Below are positions 1-8,263 of a stretch of DNA of 50,135 bases, in pieces. The DNA lies in the NCBI GenBank assembly GCA_902591535.1, contig CACJBA010000007.1:1-50135 (forward strand), written 5' to 3'. Source of the stretch: an uncultured Pelagibacteraceae bacterium. Its GTDB lineage: Bacteria; Pseudomonadota; Alphaproteobacteria; Pelagibacterales; Pelagibacteraceae. Position 1 is the first letter of the stretch. Every line of letters begins with the position of its first letter. Made by a program: the position numbers and the translations under genes. The notes beneath the pieces were generated by a model. The model saw only the letters and a program-made list of their open reading frames with translations, searched no databases and was not told where the DNA came from.

Positions 1-548
1 TTAGGGTGTATACCATCTTGTTGATTTAAACTTGGATTAAGTGCCACACCTTCGAGAAGAAACGGAATTAATGGTAAATTATATTTTTTTGATAATTTTG
101 GATAAATACCATCAAAATCTTTTTTGTATTTTTTTCCATGCGTATCCGGCGCTACCATCCCTGCTAAAATAATGTTAATTTTTTTGCTCTTAGCAATATT
201 TATAATTTGTTCTAAATTTCTTTCAGTTTCATCTGGATGAATACCTCTAAGCATATCATTAGCACCTAGACCTAAAATGAGTAAATCTATTCCTGGTTCT
301 GATAAACTCCAGTCAACTCTATTTAATCCACCTGATGAAGTACTTCCAGAAACACTTCCATTAATGACTTTAATATCTAATCCAGCTTTCTTAAGGTTTT
401 TTTCTAAAACTATTGATAAATGATGTTCTTTAGCTAAACCATATCCAGCCATCAAACTATCACCAAATAAAACTACCTTTTCTATTGCGCTTGCGTTTAT
501 GTGCACTAGAAAGATTATCAAAATTTTTATAAATATACTTTTATTCAT
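1..548 (-). CDS. tesA: TesA-like GDSL esterase/lysophospholipase, 3' end cut by window
   Basis: Reads from an ATG at 548 down through the window edge with no stop, about 182 codons visible. It opens with a short hydrophobic signal sequence ending near NASA, then the block-I motif VVLFGDSLMAGYGL with the catalytic Ser. A later LGANDMLRG supplies the Gly-Asn oxyanion block, and DGIHPN at the very edge supplies the catalytic Asp-His. This set is diagnostic for SGNH/GDSL hydrolases of the TesA type, periplasmic acyl-ester hydrolases. It is divergent from the ybbAB-like ABC genes, as in E. coli (tesA / ybbA-ybbP), which supports the name. Its start codon overlaps the neighbour's start codon (CATG at 546-549). 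Only the last few residues are missing. Confidence 0.93.
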   Translation of the reverse strand, partial: MNKSIFIKILIIFLVHINASAIEKVVLFGDSLMAGYGLAKEHHLSIVLEKNLKKAGLDIKVINGSVSGSTSSGGLNRVDWSLSEPGIDLLILGLGANDMLRGIHPDETERNLEQIINIAKSKKINIILAGMVAPDTHGKKYKKDFDGIYPKLSKKYNLPLIPFLLEGVALNPSLNQQDGIHP

Positions 549-1212
549 GAGTACTCTTCTTAAATTAAAAAAGATAAATCTTAAATACCAAACTGGTAAA
601 GATAATATAAGCGTTTTAAAGAATGTAGATTTAAATATTAAGAAAAAAGAAACTATTTCTGTTGTTGGGGAAAGTGGTTCAGGAAAAACAAGTTTAATAA
701 TGTTAATTGGAGGTTTAGAGAAACCTACCTCTGGAAAAATATTTTTTCAAGATCAGGAAATAACAGGTCTTAGTGAAGATGAGGTTTCAGAGATTAGAAA
801 AAAAAATATTGGAATTATATTTCAGTCTTTTTATTTGATTCCTAATTACACAGCAGTAGAAAATGTTGCTTTAACTCTTGAGCTTAATAATTTTAAAAAT
901 CCTCAAAAAGAGGCAAAAATTTTATTAGATCGTTTTGGTTTGAAACATCGTTTTAACAATCTTCCAAGTCAATTATCAGGTGGTGAACAACAACGTGTTG
1001 CTATCGCAAGAGCAATTGCAATGAAACCAGAATTAATTTTAGCTGATGAACCAACAGGAAACTTGGATACTGAAAATTCTATAATGATTACAAGTATTTT
1101 ATTTAAATATGTAAAAGAAGAGGGCTCTTCTTTAATCATAGTAACTCACGATCCTAAGCTGGCAGATAAAGCAAAAAGAAAAATAAAAATTAAAGATGGA
1201 AAAATTAAATAA
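547..1212 (+). CDS. ybbA: YbbA/LolD-type ABC transporter ATP-binding protein
   Basis: 221 residues from the ATG at 547. An upstream in-frame ATG at 499 would add 16 residues lying inside tesA, so I prefer 547. Walker [10 protein letters not shown] (about 41-49), Q-loop Gln near 93, signature LSGGEQQ (about 143-149) and Walker B LILADE (about 163-168) are all intact. The family (LolD/MacB/YbbA) couples ATP hydrolysis to FtsX-type permeases that extrude lipoproteins or lipophilic compounds. The next gene starts inside its last codons (1196), so the two are translationally coupled. Divergence from tesA matches the E. coli tesA-ybbA-ybbP layout. The substrate cannot be read from sequence. Confidence 0.93.
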   Translation: MSTLLKLKKINLKYQTGKDNISVLKNVDLNIKKKETISVVGESGSGKTSLIMLIGGLEKPTSGKIFFQDQEITGLSEDEVSEIRKKNIGIIFQSFYLIPNYTAVENVALTLELNNFKNPQKEAKILLDRFGLKHRFNNLPSQLSGGEQQRVAIARAIAMKPELILADEPTGNLDTENSIMITSILFKYVKEEGSSLIIVTHDPKLADKAKRKIKIKDGKIK

Positions 1213-3730
1213 ACCCTCAGAATTTAGTTTGATTTTCAAATATGCTTTAAAAGACTTAGGCAGAAATTATCATAAAATCTCTAGTATTATTGTTACTCTA
1301 TTTATAAGTCTTTTTATCTTAAGTGCTATTTTCACAATTGAAGATAGTCTTAAAAAAGAACTTAATGATAATGCAAAAGCACTTTTAGGTGGAGATTTAG
1401 AGATTGATTACAATCGTAATAGAGGAAATTTAGATTTAGTTAATCAAGTAAAAAAATTTTCGACTGTCTCTCAAATGATTGAGTTCAGCACTATGCTTTC
1501 AACGACTGGTAGAGAAAAAAATAAATCGTTATTTACTAGAATTAAGACTGTTGATGAAATGTATCCTTTATATGGAAATGTAGATTATGAACCCAAAGGT
1601 GCTTATGAAAGAATGCAGAAAGAACCTTATACCATCCTAATCAATGAAAGTTTATCGAAAACCCTTAATATAAAAATTAACGAAGAAGTAAAAGTGCAAG
1701 ACAAAAAGTTTATTGTGATTGGAGTTATTAAATCAGTTCCAGATGTTAGTGGATTTGTTGCATTTGGTGATTGGGCTTTAGCGGGAAAGCAAACCTTAGA
1801 AATTTTAAAATTAAATGGGATTGGTAGCTTTTTAAACTACGAATACAAAGTAAAATTTAATGAAGCGGATAAGCCAGATGAAATTGAAAAAAAAATTGAA
1901 GAAATTTTCAAAGACGATCAAAAAGTAAAACTTAGATATCCTGAAAATTCTGCAAGTGGAATAAAGAGAATTATCAATAATTTTTCTCAATTTTTGTCTC
2001 TTGTATCTATCAGTGCAATGTTGATTGCCGGTATTGGAATTGCAAATACCTTGCTTTCTTTTATTAATCAAAACAATATGTCTATAGCTGTTAGAAAAGC
2101 AGTTGGCTTTTATTCAGGTAATATTAAAACATTATATTATCTTCAATTATTCATACTCCTATTTATCATCACCGTAGCTGCCTATGGATCGAGTTTTTTA
2201 ATTGTTCCAATAGTAGACAAATATCTATCTGATGGATTAGGATTAAATGTTAATCCGGTATTTTCGTTACTAAATTTTTTAAAAATATTTTTAGTTGGCC
2301 TTCTGGTGCTTATTATTTTTTCTATTCCAACAATTAGTTCGATTGATCAAGTGAAAGCTTCTAATTTATTTAGAAACGTATTTCAAAACCTTCAATTTTA
2401 TTATTCAAAAAAATCAGTTTCTCTAAGCTTTGTCTTGCTATCAGTCTTAATTTTATTATTTACAATCGGATCTGAACAACCCTCTTATAGCTTGGGATAC
2501 TTTGGTGCTTTTTTTGTATGTTTATTTGTTTTTTTTTTACTTTCAAAATTAATTATTTTTTTCTTAAAAAAATTTAAATCAGGTTCATTAATTTCTTTAA
2601 AAGTTTCAATTAAAAATATTACCCAAACAAAAAGTATAACTCCTATTACCGTTATGTCTCTTGGTTTGGGAGTTACTTTATTATTAACATTAGCCCTAGT
2701 TGGTACAAACTTTCAAAGAGAAATTGCTAAATCAATTCCTGATATTGCTCCTGATTATTTCTTTGTAGGGATTCAAAAAGGAGAAAAAGAGAAATTTGAG
2801 CAAGGGATTTTAAACATGGATCCAAGAGCAAATATTGAGATTGTTCCAATGGTGTCTTCTGGAATTGTAAAAATTAATGGAATAGATCCAAATACATACA
2901 TAAAATCAGATAATGATAGCTACTGGGTTATTGGAAGTGAGAGAAGATCTTCATGGGTAGAAAATGTACCTAAAGATAATCCGATTGTAAAAGGTCAATG
3001 GTGGGATTTATCAAATCCTAATCAGCTTCAAATATCTTTAGATGCTAAAGTTGCTAAAGATTTAGATATTCAATTGGGTGATGTTTTTACTTTAAATATT
3101 TATGGTCGAGAAATTGATGGCAAAGTGATTAATTTTAGAGAAGTTGATTACCGAGATTTAAGTATTAATTTTGCGATGTTGTTTAATCCACAATTTGCAA
3201 AAAATATCCCACATGAATATTTGGCAACAGCAAAATTTAATTCTAATAAATTTGATGAAACTAAAATGATTGAAATAATGCCGAGCTTATCAATGATAAA
3301 AATTGCGGATTATCTTGCTAAAGTCACAGCAGTTTTAAACAAAGTGTTTATAGCAGTGACATTAATTTCAGCAGTTACAATAATTATAGGTTTAATTGTA
3401 ATTTCAAGCGCAATTATGGTTCAAGGAAAAGTAAAAGAATATCAAAATCTAGTCTTCAAAATTTTAGGTTTTTCAAAAAAACAAATTATTTTTTCATCTT
3501 TGATTGAATTTATTATTATTTTTAAATCTGTTATTTTAATTTCAATTTTATTTGCAGTGATTGGATCAAAATTTATTATAGAAAATATTTTTGAACTAGT
3601 TTGGATGTTTGATTTTAAAATTTTAATTTATTTAGGTTTTTTAATTGGTTTTGTTACTTTAATTTTAATATTATTAACTAACTTAAAATATCTAAATCCT
3701 AAAGTATATCCTTTAATTAGAAATCAATAA
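1196..3730 (+). CDS. ybbP: YbbP-like FtsX-family ABC permease
   Basis: 844 residues, the usual size for YbbP-type permeases. The layout is a membrane helix near 30-48, a periplasmic MacB/PCD-like domain, a cluster of helices around 260-390, more helices around 405-505, a second large external domain, and a terminal helix group around 715-840. This duplicated FtsX layout is typical of the family. It overlaps ybbA by 17 bp, so ATPase and permease should be made together. It is probably an inner-membrane exporter with its ATPase; in E. coli the complex is linked to lipophilic or lysophospholipid-related export, but no substrate is shown here. Its TAA directly abuts the stop codon of the convergent gene at 3731. 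Confidence 0.9.
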   Translation: MEKLNKPSEFSLIFKYALKDLGRNYHKISSIIVTLFISLFILSAIFTIEDSLKKELNDNAKALLGGDLEIDYNRNRGNLDLVNQVKKFSTVSQMIEFSTMLSTTGREKNKSLFTRIKTVDEMYPLYGNVDYEPKGAYERMQKEPYTILINESLSKTLNIKINEEVKVQDKKFIVIGVIKSVPDVSGFVAFGDWALAGKQTLEILKLNGIGSFLNYEYKVKFNEADKPDEIEKKIEEIFKDDQKVKLRYPENSASGIKRIINNFSQFLSLVSISAMLIAGIGIANTLLSFINQNNMSIAVRKAVGFYSGNIKTLYYLQLFILLFIITVAAYGSSFLIVPIVDKYLSDGLGLNVNPVFSLLNFLKIFLVGLLVLIIFSIPTISSIDQVKASNLFRNVFQNLQFYYSKKSVSLSFVLLSVLILLFTIGSEQPSYSLGYFGAFFVCLFVFFLLSKLIIFFLKKFKSGSLISLKVSIKNITQTKSITPITVMSLGLGVTLLLTLALVGTNFQREIAKSIPDIAPDYFFVGIQKGEKEKFEQGILNMDPRANIEIVPMVSSGIVKINGIDPNTYIKSDNDSYWVIGSERRSSWVENVPKDNPIVKGQWWDLSNPNQLQISLDAKVAKDLDIQLGDVFTLNIYGREIDGKVINFREVDYRDLSINFAMLFNPQFAKNIPHEYLATAKFNSNKFDETKMIEIMPSLSMIKIADYLAKVTAVLNKVFIAVTLISAVTIIIGLIVISSAIMVQGKVKEYQNLVFKILGFSKKQIIFSSLIEFIIIFKSVILISILFAVIGSKFIIENIFELVWMFDFKILIYLGFLIGFVTLILILLTNLKYLNPKVYPLIRNQ

Positions 3731-4144
3731 CTAAAATTTTGTTATCTTACAATCTAAAGAAATTAGATTTAATTCTACTTTTAATTTAGGAAATTTTTTT
3801 TTAATTTGTTTTTTAATTTTTGAAAATGATTCTTTATGAATTTTTTTTTCATTAACCAGGCTAAATTCCTTTTTTCCATTAGCAATTTTAGCAGCACCGC
3901 AATCTTTATGGTTAATTACAATTAATTTTTCTATTTTATGTAATTGAATAGAAGTTCCTAAATTATCATAAAACGTTTTATGCCATTTCTTAAATTTATT
4001 ATGTGTAACCCCAACTGCAGCTCCTGCAATTGTAAATGCACTAAATTTTCCTGTTAATTTTTTTTTCTTTAAATAATTATAAACAGGTTTTTGAAACCTT
4101 GGATCTATACAAGATAAAACCATCGCCTTATATTTTGATTTCAT
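3731..4144 (-). CDS. small beta-carbonic-anhydrase-like protein
   Basis: 137 residues from an ATG at 4144, which shares one base with the upstream stop (TGATG); a TTG one codon earlier is less likely. It keeps the beta-carbonic anhydrase signature: SCIDPR (Cys12, Asp14, Arg16) and INHKDCGA (His79, Cys82), i.e. the CxDxR and HxxC zinc sites. It is clearly shorter than standard beta-CAs (about 200 residues) and lacks much of the C-terminal half, so CO2 hydration is plausible but unproven. It is the last gene of a tight minus-strand operon with a SOUL protein and a possible acetyltransferase. Compact CxDxR proteins like this are often annotated only as CA-related. Confidence 0.7.
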   Translation of the reverse strand: MKSKYKAMVLSCIDPRFQKPVYNYLKKKKLTGKFSAFTIAGAAVGVTHNKFKKWHKTFYDNLGTSIQLHKIEKLIVINHKDCGAAKIANGKKEFSLVNEKKIHKESFSKIKKQIKKKFPKLKVELNLISLDCKITKF

Positions 4145-4710
4145 CAATTATATTTAACTTTAAACATAGCTTCATTTCTTCTATTCATTGGAAGCGTGAA
4201 AGGACTGTCGTAAGTTGCTCTTATCGGTGGGCTTATAATTGAAATATTATTATTTTGTAACTCTTTTTCTAAAATCATTTTATGTTTTAAAAAATTTTGA
4301 TCTGAGGCTCGTCCCGAATACCTCAACACTGCATAATATCCGCCTTCAATAGTAATTAGACTTACATCTTCTCTAGTTGGATTTGGAGCATTTTCAGAAT
4401 TAAATTTTGAAGGTAAATAAAATTGCATACTCATACCTCCATTTTTTTCAACTTGTGTAACAGGAGTTGTCATTTTAATTTTTTGCTTAGTATTATTTCT
4501 CCCCGAAATATAATTGAATAATTTTCTAAAATTTCCGTCCGAACCAAAGGCAATTGTTTCTACTGCTAATCGGTCAGAATATTTTCTAATTTCGTATATC
4601 TCGTTTTTTTCAATAACATCATAAGGAGCTTCTTCATTTGACATCGCATTAGGATAATGAAAAAAACATAATGTGCAAAACAATAGAAGATAAAACTTAA
4701 AAATTTTCAT
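4144..4710 (-). CDS. SOUL-family heme-binding protein, secreted
   Basis: 188 residues with an N-terminal signal peptide (MKIFKFYLLLFCTLCF, cleavage probably near the NAMS residues). The body matches the SOUL/HBP family: APYDVIEKNEIYEIRKY at the start, KIKMTTPVTQV in the middle, YYAVLRYSGRASDQN, and an ending rich in Asn-Arg-Arg-Asn-Glu. SOUL proteins bind heme or related tetrapyrroles weakly. A periplasmic version could buffer or scavenge heme. It sits 3 bp after the preceding gene (4714) and overlaps the carbonic-anhydrase-like gene by one base, so it belongs to a three-gene operon. No regulation is visible. Confidence 0.85.
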   Translation of the reverse strand: MKIFKFYLLLFCTLCFFHYPNAMSNEEAPYDVIEKNEIYEIRKYSDRLAVETIAFGSDGNFRKLFNYISGRNNTKQKIKMTTPVTQVEKNGGMSMQFYLPSKFNSENAPNPTREDVSLITIEGGYYAVLRYSGRASDQNFLKHKMILEKELQNNNISIISPPIRATYDSPFTLPMNRRNEAMFKVKYN

Positions 4711-4713
4711 AAA

Positions 4714-5268
4714 TTACATGACTTTATATTCAAAATTTTGTGTATTTTCATTAACTTGAATTAATTTAGCCCCATTTCTCTCATGAAAATTAGTTGCCAT
4801 TTCAGTTAAGGGTGAAAGAGTTACCAATCTATTTAAGTGATTAGACTTTTTAATTTTTTTAAATACTTCTTTTACAATCAACTTTCCACCACCTTTTTTC
4901 TTTGACCAAACAGTATATGCAATTGCTATTTGACCACCGGTTTGATCTCTCATGGCAGTTTGAAGAAATGCGTCAGTACTCAGTTTTTCTAATTCATCAA
5001 CACTTTTTGGTACTTCATTTGTATAAGCAAAACACATTACAGCATGAATTTCTCCTTGATATTCGACACCATAAATTTTTCTACCAAAACCTGTTCTAAA
5101 TTTATTGTCCAATTCTGGCCTCACAGGATCTTCATCAGGATTACATTCTTTAAGCTCAACAAGCTTAGCACCTTTTACCCAACTGAAAAAATTGTCAAAT
5201 TTTTTACTTAGTGCTTGCCTATTTTTTCTAAGTCTAGCTTTTATTCTAGGATTAAATTTTTTTTTCAT
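4714..5268 (-). CDS. hypothetical protein, possibly GNAT-fold acetyltransferase
   Basis: 184 residues, strongly basic N-terminus (KKKFNPRIKARLRKNRQ), no signal peptide or membrane span. The second half has features of a GNAT-like fold: a strand reading GQIAIAYTVWSKKKGGGKLIV followed by a helix, then VTLSPLTEMATNFHERNGAKLI, resembling the last helix and strand of acetyltransferases, with the FHERNGAK stretch similar to the usual Y-x-K/R-x-GF end. The first half is unlike typical GNATs. I do not recognise a named family. It is the first gene of the operon with the SOUL protein and the CA-like protein, so it could act on a shared cytoplasmic substrate, but no function should be assumed. Confidence 0.55.
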   Translation of the reverse strand: MKKKFNPRIKARLRKNRQALSKKFDNFFSWVKGAKLVELKECNPDEDPVRPELDNKFRTGFGRKIYGVEYQGEIHAVMCFAYTNEVPKSVDELEKLSTDAFLQTAMRDQTGGQIAIAYTVWSKKKGGGKLIVKEVFKKIKKSNHLNRLVTLSPLTEMATNFHERNGAKLIQVNENTQNFEYKVM

Positions 5269-5322
5269 ATTTAAAATGAGTATTTATTATCATTTATTTA
5301 AAATTTATAATGCGTTAATAAA

Positions 5323-6069
5323 TCATACCAGGTAATCATACAAAAGCTTTGTACTTGTAACAAAAATTAAAGCATACAAAATGTTATAAAACAATTTTTC
5401 TTCAATAATTTTAAGTAACTTATATCCAATTAATATTCCTATTAATGCAAGTGGAAACAATATTACTGAATTTTTAAACGACTCAAAATTAGTCATTGAT
5501 AAATTAATATATAGTGGAAGCTTAATTAGATTTACGAAAGTAAAGAAAATAATTCTTGTACCTACATAAATTTCTTTCTTCATTCTCAATGGAAGTAAAT
5601 AAAGACTAGTGGGAGTTCCTCCAGCATGCACACAAAAACTTGTAAAACCTGCTATGACAGAACAAACTCCGCCTTTAAAAAAATTTTTTTCTAATTTTTG
5701 TTCTTTATTTTTTTTAAAAAAAAAGTAGTGACCAGCAAATAAGAAACCCATCACTCCAATTATAAACTTTAGTAGTTCTTCTGAAAAATATGAAAAAGTT
5801 AATGACCCAATAAAAATTCCAACTGCTGCAAATGGAACCATTAATTTTAATGTTCCTAAATCAAATTCTTTTCTGTATTTGTAAACAGCAATAAAATCTG
5901 AAAATATTAAAATTGGTAAAATGATTCCTAAAGCTTGATTTAAAGGCATCACTACTGTCATCAGTGGTACAGAAATTAAAGTCATGGACCCACCTAAACC
6001 AGATTTTGCAATTCCATATAAGATTATTGCTGGAACAACTGTTAAAAAAAATAATAAATTTATTTCCAT
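5323..6069 (-). CDS. TauE/SafE (DUF81) family membrane permease
   Basis: 248 residues, almost entirely hydrophobic, about seven to eight membrane helices. The N-terminal GIAKSGLGGSMTLISVPLM and the later GFTSFCVHAGGTPTSLYLLP are the two duplicated glycine-rich repeats of the TauE/SafE family. These permeases export sulfite, sulfoacetate or other small organosulfur anions, and some may import. It overlaps the GNAT gene by 10 bp and is last in an operon headed by the ScfR/RamB-like regulator. The substrate is not visible in sequence. Confidence 0.88.
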   Translation of the reverse strand: MEINLLFFLTVVPAIILYGIAKSGLGGSMTLISVPLMTVVMPLNQALGIILPILIFSDFIAVYKYRKEFDLGTLKLMVPFAAVGIFIGSLTFSYFSEELLKFIIGVMGFLFAGHYFFFKKNKEQKLEKNFFKGGVCSVIAGFTSFCVHAGGTPTSLYLLPLRMKKEIYVGTRIIFFTFVNLIKLPLYINLSMTNFESFKNSVILFPLALIGILIGYKLLKIIEEKLFYNILYALIFVTSTKLLYDYLV

Positions 6070-6329
6070 TTATTAAATGAATTTAATAATTTTGATCCTA
6101 AAGGGCTAATAGGTTCTTGAAATTTTATATTTTTTCTGGTCTTTTCTTTTACTAATTCTAGTAATTTAGTTGCTAATCCTTGTTTTCTAAATATTGGGTT
6201 AACAAAAATATATTCAATCTCTCCTTTTTCGTTAAATCTAACAAAACCTAATGTGGTGTTTTGATTTTTAAAGGTGAAAACTCCTTCAGATTCTTCAAGT
6301 TTACAGTGTGAAATATCAATATTGGTCAT
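6060..6329 (-). CDS. small GNAT N-acetyltransferase
   Basis: 89 residues. The core IEYIFVNPIFRKQGLATKLLELVKE carries the acetyl-CoA pyrophosphate loop (R/Q-x-x-G-x-A, here RKQGLAT) and the preceding beta-strand of GNAT motif A. It is at the short end for GNATs, similar in size to the single-domain YjdJ/Gcn5-related group. The substrate is unknown. It starts 5 bp after the 54-residue membrane protein gene and its end overlaps the TauE/SafE start, so it is in the middle of a tight operon. Confidence 0.8.
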   Translation of the reverse strand: MTNIDISHCKLEESEGVFTFKNQNTTLGFVRFNEKGEIEYIFVNPIFRKQGLATKLLELVKEKTRKNIKFQEPISPLGSKLLNSFNKWK

Positions 6330-6334
6330 AGATC

Positions 6335-6499
6335 CTAAAAATTTAAGAGTAATAGGATAACTGCCAAGACAACTATTATTATACTTACAACAATATAATT
6401 AAGCTTAATTTTAAATTTTTTTTCAACAAATTGAGTAATTTTTTCCCAAAATAAAACTATTAAAAAAATGATAATAGCTGGCAAAATATATTTTATCAT
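6335..6499 (-). CDS. 54-residue two-helix membrane protein, unknown function
   Basis: A complete reading frame, ATG at 6499 to TAG at 6335. The product starts MIKYILPAIIIFLIVLFWEK (helix 1), has a basic linker (VEKKFKIKLN) and a second very hydrophobic helix (YIVVSIIIVVLAVILLLL). It fills the gap between the stop of the regulator (6503) and the start of the GNAT (6329) almost exactly, leaving 3 and 5 bp. That fit, plus same-strand orientation, is the main reason to call it real. No family is recognised. It may be a small membrane partner of the TauE/SafE permease in the same operon, which is only inference. Confidence 0.62.
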   Translation of the reverse strand: MIKYILPAIIIFLIVLFWEKITQFVEKKFKIKLNYIVVSIIIVVLAVILLLLNF

Positions 6500-6502
6500 A
6501 AT

Positions 6503-7936
6503 TTATGAATTATTGTTGCTGACAAAAACAGAAACACCTCTTGAATTTAAGTCTACATCAAACTTTTTATGTAAAGGTGGAAATGCTCTTTGTGAACAAT
6601 CTAATCTGTCACATGTTCTACAAGAAACTCCTATAGGAATTTCACTTGATTTATCATTTGTATTGACGTTTTCGGTATATACAAAATCTTTTGCATATTT
6701 AGCCTCACATCCAAGTCCAATAGATAAAACACTCTTAGATTGACCAAATCTTCCTATACCTTTTTCAACTGTTCTTGCTATACAAACGTATTTTTCACCA
6801 TTATTCATTTTACTTACAGCTGCTTGAATTACACCTGGTCTTGTAAATGCAGAGTACACATTCCATCTTGGACATGCGCCCCCATACCTAGGAATATCTA
6901 TGCCAGATAAAGAAAATCTTTTTGAAATATTTCCAGCCATATCAACTCTTAAAAAGTGAAAAGGTATGCCAGGTAGTTTTGGATCTTGGAGACAAGTAAC
7001 TCTATGAGCTACTTGTTCAAAAGAAGTTGCAAAAGTATTTTGAAGTAATTCTAAATCATATTTTAGTTTTTTACACTCTGAATGAAATAATTTATATGGC
7101 ATTAAAATTGCAGCACCACAATAATTTAATAACGCAACCTTTGATAGTTTTTTAGACTCCTCTGATGGAAAACTAAATTTTGATAAATAATTATCTATAT
7201 CTTTGTTAGCTCCCTCTTGAGCAATTTGGGCAGCTGCATGTAATTTTTTTGTTTCAAGTGAACTGTAATCACTTAATAATAATTCTTTTTTATTTTTATT
7301 ATAAATCTTAGAGAATGGTTTTTTTTCATCTGGAATAACATCTTTAACTGTTATTGAATATTCAGAATACAAATATTCGCATAAAGCAATATATCTTGTA
7401 CGATTATTTTTTTCAATTTTTTCAAAAACCTTATTTGCAAATTCCTCTAACTTTGGAAAATAATTTTTATTATCTTGTAAAAAATCAGAGATTACTTCTC
7501 CTGGAAATGAATTTTTTCTACTATCAACAATTTTTCCAGAAATTTTTTCAATCTTATCAATTAATTCATGATCTTTTTTCTTTAGAATATCTCCCAGTCT
7601 TACAATTGCTTTTCCTATTTTAGGATTGGTACTGACTAAATCTTTAACCTCTGGACCTAAAATATCTAAATCTTCAAACAAACTATCATCTAAAATTTCA
7701 GATATTGTATTTTGAAGATTTATATCAGTTTTAGAAGTAAGGTCGGACAATTGTATGTTTAACTTTTCACAAACACTTAAAAGTAAATCTCCATCAATTT
7801 TTCTTTTTCCACTCTCAATTAAATTTAAATAGCTAGGAGATATATTTAATTCTTCTGCCAATTTGTTTGCCTGAAGTCCAAGCTGTCTTCTAAAAGACTT
7901 GATTTTTGGCCCTATTTTTAAATCAATTTGACTCAT
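6503..7936 (-). CDS. ScfR/RamB/PrpR-type transcriptional regulator (XRE HTH, ImmA/IrrE-like, DUF2083)
   Basis: 477 residues. An N-terminal Cro/C1 helix-turn-helix lies at about 10-66 (ELNISPSYLNLIESGKRKI). A middle ImmA/IrrE-like zinc-peptidase-related region covers about 230-290, and a C-terminal DUF2083-type domain ends with Cys439, Cys442 and Cys447 (GVSCRTCDRLDCSQRAFPP). Family members (ScfR, RamB, mycobacterial PrpR) sense short-chain acyl-CoA or redox state, the latter through an Fe-S cluster, and control glyoxylate-cycle or methylcitrate genes. It is divergent from isocitrate lyase, the classical RamB target. The promoter region between holds TTTGTAAA repeats, so it probably regulates itself and aceA. 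Autoregulation is inferred. Confidence 0.9.
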   Translation of the reverse strand: MSQIDLKIGPKIKSFRRQLGLQANKLAEELNISPSYLNLIESGKRKIDGDLLLSVCEKLNIQLSDLTSKTDINLQNTISEILDDSLFEDLDILGPEVKDLVSTNPKIGKAIVRLGDILKKKDHELIDKIEKISGKIVDSRKNSFPGEVISDFLQDNKNYFPKLEEFANKVFEKIEKNNRTRYIALCEYLYSEYSITVKDVIPDEKKPFSKIYNKNKKELLLSDYSSLETKKLHAAAQIAQEGANKDIDNYLSKFSFPSEESKKLSKVALLNYCGAAILMPYKLFHSECKKLKYDLELLQNTFATSFEQVAHRVTCLQDPKLPGIPFHFLRVDMAGNISKRFSLSGIDIPRYGGACPRWNVYSAFTRPGVIQAAVSKMNNGEKYVCIARTVEKGIGRFGQSKSVLSIGLGCEAKYAKDFVYTENVNTNDKSSEIPIGVSCRTCDRLDCSQRAFPPLHKKFDVDLNSRGVSVFVSNNNS

Positions 7937-7944
7937 TTTTACTA

Positions 7945-8036
7945 TTTGTAAATTTTGTAAATTTATTTTTACAATAATTTTTCTTAATTTACAATGGTTT
8001 TTAACGTTTTTTATAGATTTTGTAAATATTGTAAAT
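7945..8036. promoter_or_regulatory. TTTGTAAA repeat operator cluster between regulator and aceA
   Basis: Two 18-bp blocks, 7945-7962 (TTTGTAAATTTTGTAAAT) and 8019-8036 (TTTGTAAATATTGTAAAT), differ at one position. Each is a direct repeat of TTGTAAA with a 9-bp period. Between them lie two inverted copies (TTTTTACAAT near 7966-7975 and AATTTACAAT near 7986-7995). The block starts 9 bp upstream of the regulator's ATG. RamB-type regulators bind TTTGCAAA-like sites, so these are likely ScfR/RamB operators. The binding is inferred. Confidence 0.6.
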
Positions 8037-8048
8037 TAAAAGATTTAC

Positions 8049-8210
8049 ATGAATAAAATATTAAAAAACACTGAAAATGAAGCTCAAATCATCAAAAAAG
8101 AGGATTTAGATCAACATAATAGTAGAGGAATCTACATGAGAGATGATCATTGTGATTGGGGTTCTAGTGGAATGAATGATCTTATCGAAACGTCAAACGA
8201 TAACAATTAA
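8049..8210 (+). CDS. possible 53-residue acidic protein, unknown
   Basis: An open frame from ATG at 8049 to TAA at 8210, directly behind the second operator block and 53 bp before aceA on the same strand. The product starts MNKILKNTENEAQIIKKEDL and contains an unusual RDDHCDWGSSGMND stretch with one Cys and one Trp; there is no membrane helix or known motif. Acidic residues dominate. It may be a leader peptide gene or small protein co-transcribed with aceA. No strong ribosome-binding site is visible. Conservation in other SAR11 genomes at this place would decide it. Confidence 0.42.
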   Translation: MNKILKNTENEAQIIKKEDLDQHNSRGIYMRDDHCDWGSSGMNDLIETSNDNN

Positions 8211-8263
8211 TTCCCGCCACTAATTCATTTTACAAATAAAAATAACTTAATAGGACTAAAATA

